Below are positions 62,106-64,000 of a stretch of 64,000 nt of DNA, one piece after another. The DNA is from an uncultured Desulfovibrio sp. (GTDB lineage Bacteria > Desulfobacterota > Desulfovibrionia > Desulfovibrionales > Desulfovibrionaceae): NCBI GenBank assembly GCA_913063155.1, contig CAJXYU010000001.1:62001-126000 (forward strand), read 5' to 3'. Numbering within the stretch: the first letter of the stretch is position 1; the number at the start of each line of letters is the position of its first letter. Both the position numbers and the translations under genes were made by a program. The notes under the pieces are model-generated. The model did not search any database. It saw nothing but the letters and a program-made list of their open reading frames with translations, and was not told where the DNA came from.

Positions 62106-63371
62106 CTACGCCTCGGCCATGCAGCACGTTTCATCCTGAATGTCGCTGATGTCCGCGCAGAGAATCATGTCCTTGTTCAACTTCCGGTGATGAAAGACGT
62201 GAGCGATAGTGATACACCGATTGCCCGATGCCAGGGAGATGTAGGGGGCGGTGGTGAACTTTTCCAACCCGGCCCGCAACGGCAGATAGTATTCCTTGAG
62301 GGAGTGATCGGTCCCCTGGTTGGCGGGTTCGTAAAGCAGGCGCTTGCTGCGCTTGAGTTTGTCCGGGTTGCAGACGGTGCTGGAAACCTGAACGCCGCGC
62401 ATATCCAGGACGTAGAGGCATTCGATCATCGGGTGGGCGTCCACGAAACGAGCCAATTCCCGGTCCATATTTTTGCCTGTGTCCGCATCCACCGCGGCGA
62501 TCTCCATGCCCAGAGTAAGCATGAGGGCATCGTACTGATTCAGGCGGTACTTGTTCTCGCTGACGCGGCGGGTGACCAAAGTCTCGTAGGATGAAGCCAG
62601 GGAATCCACGGCCTCGCGCAGGCCGGAATAGCCGGATGTCGGGTTGCCGGGCCTGGCGAAATGAAAACCCTGAAACACATCCACGCCGTTTTCCAGCAGA
62701 CAGAGCGCTTCTTCCTGACACTCCACACCTTCGGCCACCACCAATGCCCCGATACGCCCGGCCATCTGCACGAAGCTCTTGACCACCTCCACCTTATGGA
62801 ACTGCTCATGAATACCGGAAATAAGCGACCGGTCCATCTTGAGCACGTCCGGCTTGATGAGCGGAATGCGGTCCAGGTTGGAATATCCCGCGCCCACATC
62901 GTCCAGGGCAATAAGAAAATCCCTGCTGCGGTAGAACTCCACGAAGTCCAGCAATACGTCAGTGTTGTCGGCTCTGGATTCAATTATCTCTATGATGATG
63001 TTGCTGGGAGAGACGCCGTATTTGCGGACCGCCTTGAGCAGGTTTCGTGTTCCCCTGGCGCTCACCCCGAGACAGGAGACATCCATGTTTACGGAGAGCA
63101 TGAGACTGCGGTCGGCCCATTGCAGGTGGGAAAAGGACTCCAGAGCCTTTTCCCGGCAGGCCCGGTCCAGTGCCAGGCGGGTCCGCCGCTCCGTGGCCAG
63201 GGCAAAGAGAAAGGAGGGGGGAATGGTTTCGCCCGTTGCCGGGTCGATGCCGCGAGTCAAAGCTTCCAAGGCAAAGACCGATTTACGCTTCAAGGAAACC
63301 AGGGGTTGAAAAACCGTCTTGAGATGCCCCTGTTCGATGATTTCGAGAACGGTCCTGTCCGGATGTTGCAT
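62106..63371 (-). CDS. EAL-domain c-di-GMP phosphodiesterase
   Basis: 421 residues. Residues 1-240 are the EAL domain: signature ALEALTR, NMDVSCLG, IEIIES, the metal-binding ALDDVGAGYSNL, LKMDRSLIS, VVAEGVECQEE. All main catalytic residues are kept, so it should hydrolyse c-di-GMP. The C-terminal part (about 250-410) is a Cache-like sensor (YLPLRAGLEKFTTAPYISLASGNRCITIAH), without a membrane helix. GGAGCCTCC precedes the ATG. Confidence 0.9.
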   Translation of the reverse strand: MQHPDRTVLEIIEQGHLKTVFQPLVSLKRKSVFALEALTRGIDPATGETIPPSFLFALATERRTRLALDRACREKALESFSHLQWADRSLMLSVNMDVSCLGVSARGTRNLLKAVRKYGVSPSNIIIEIIESRADNTDVLLDFVEFYRSRDFLIALDDVGAGYSNLDRIPLIKPDVLKMDRSLISGIHEQFHKVEVVKSFVQMAGRIGALVVAEGVECQEEALCLLENGVDVFQGFHFARPGNPTSGYSGLREAVDSLASSYETLVTRRVSENKYRLNQYDALMLTLGMEIAAVDADTGKNMDRELARFVDAHPMIECLYVLDMRGVQVSSTVCNPDKLKRSKRLLYEPANQGTDHSLKEYYLPLRAGLEKFTTAPYISLASGNRCITIAHVFHHRKLNKDMILCADISDIQDETCCMAEA

Positions 63372-63404
63372 GGAGGCTCCGCTGGGTGGCTTTGTTCGCG
63401 CGTC

Positions 63405-63431
63405 CGCCGGGGAGGCCGATCCTCCCCGGCG
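63405..63431. other. Stem-loop between glnB/glnK and the EAL gene
   Basis: An 11-bp stem CGCCGGGGAGG/CCTCCCCGGCG with a 5-base loop but no T run, in the 90-base gap. It may protect the 3' end of the glnK transcript. Confidence 0.5.
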
Positions 63432-63461
63432 TGTCGGGTGGAGTGTATGTGATCGCGTTCC

Positions 63462-63794
63462 TTAGAGGATTCCGTCTTCACCTGTTCTGATGCGCATGGC
63501 CTTGGCCAGATCCATCACGAAGATGACGCCGTCACCTTCGTTGCCGGTCTTGGCTGCGGATTCAACGGCTTTGATGGTCGGCTCCAGGAAATTGTCGTTG
63601 ACGCCGATCTCCAGGCGGACCTTCTTGAGCAGGTTCACTTCGATTTCCACGCCGCGATAGGTTTCGGTGAACCCTTTCTGACGGCCGGAACCGAGTACGT
63701 TGGTCACGGACAGGGAGTAGACCTCCTTGGCGTACAATGCCTGCTTAACATCGTTGAGTTTTTCGGGTCTGATGTATGCTATGACGAGCTTCAT
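63462..63794 (-). CDS. P-II nitrogen regulatory protein (GlnK/GlnB type)
   Basis: 110 residues of the P-II fold: [20 protein letters not shown], the T-loop [19 protein letters not shown] and the [22 protein letters not shown] end. T-loop Tyr46 is kept, but the uridylylated Tyr51 is Ile. AAGGAG precedes the ATG. It follows amtB, as GlnK genes do, so it probably gates the ammonium channel. Confidence 0.93.
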   Translation of the reverse strand: MKLVIAYIRPEKLNDVKQALYAKEVYSLSVTNVLGSGRQKGFTETYRGVEIEVNLLKKVRLEIGVNDNFLEPTIKAVESAAKTGNEGDGVIFVMDLAKAMRIRTGEDGIL

Positions 63795-63827
63795 GGCTTT
63801 TCTCCTTATATAATGATTATGGATGCC

Positions 63828-64000
63828 CTATTCCGTGGTGAAGAGCTGGAAGCCATTGTAGGACTCGGAACCATGCTCGGCCACGTCCAGACCTTTGAGT
63901 TCCTCTTCCTTGGTGACGCGAAGTCCCAGAAGAGCCTTGATGACGGCAAACATGATGTATCCACCGCCGAACGCCCACAGGAAGAAAGCACCCACACCCA
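63828..64000 (-). CDS. amtB: Ammonium transporter AmtB, C-terminal fragment
   Basis: Only the last 56 residues are in the window: the final membrane helix (FFLWAFGGGYIMFAVIKALLGL) and the cytosolic tail RVTKEEELKGLDVAEHGSESYNGF, which docks P-II. The rest lies beyond the edge. Followed by the P-II gene after 33 bases. Confidence 0.92.
   Translation of the reverse strand, partial: GVGAFFLWAFGGGYIMFAVIKALLGLRVTKEEELKGLDVAEHGSESYNGFQLFTTE

Overview
This 64 kb window is a gene-dense, GC-rich bacterial chromosome segment. Gene content points to a Desulfovibrionaceae-type sulfate reducer (Desulfovibrio/Pseudodesulfovibrio-like): a PocR-domain histidine kinase, an OlsF-like acyltransferase, two chemoreceptors, a bioC-bioG-like-bioF / bioA-bioD cluster, and long perfect-palindrome terminators. 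The taxonomic call is inference from gene content. No rRNA, tRNA, CRISPR array, insertion sequence or phage was seen.

Layout. 1-7.6 kb: truncated hybrid histidine kinase, CutC, a GNAT, a thioredoxin-reductase fusion, then a zinc module (ZnuA divergent from a permease/YcgQ-like pair). 7.7-11 kb: an aldehyde dehydrogenase, then a small operon with its own strong promoter that encodes a 54-residue repeat peptide and a stand-alone LanM-type dehydratase domain. 11-20.7 kb: macrodomain protein, HslVU, three paralogous secreted proteins (two sharing a promoter dyad) interleaved with a degenerate M48 lipoprotein, a periplasmic binding-like protein, a beta-hydroxyacid dehydrogenase, DUF1844 and ArgC. 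20.7-32 kb: RND efflux pump, OlsF-like acyltransferase, GroES/GroEL, a histidine kinase/response regulator pair. 32-38.7 kb: five LysR genes, all on the minus strand, interleaved with three small paralogous single-TM proteins, an AhpD-like protein and a 25-codon peptide gene, with a recurring TATTGGAC promoter element. 38.7-47 kb: TPR protein, Mut7-C protein, Ste24-like protease, two chemoreceptors, phosphoglucomutase. 47-51.6 kb: biotin genes (no bioB in the window). 51.7-55 kb: a MarR/MATE pair with palindromic operators, and a DUF4198 metal-related pair behind a Fur-like box. 55-64 kb: degenerate GGDEF-TPR protein, PanCD, MetK, a second MarR with a methyltransferase, an EAL protein, GlnB/GlnK and the AmtB C-terminus.

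The strongest candidate for an undescribed system is the operon at about 9198-10981. A promoter with TTGACA and AATAAT boxes drives a tiny gene (10751-10915) whose product is mostly tandem [VI]PDT[FR] pentapeptides. A terminator-like hairpin follows, then a 503-residue DUF4135/LanM N-terminal dehydratase that keeps the kinase-type catalytic residues and has no LanC cyclase domain. This looks like a RiPP precursor and its Thr-modifying enzyme without lanthionine cyclisation. The second candidate is the LysR/small-membrane-protein array at 32-38.6 kb with its duplicated 36-bp control element.
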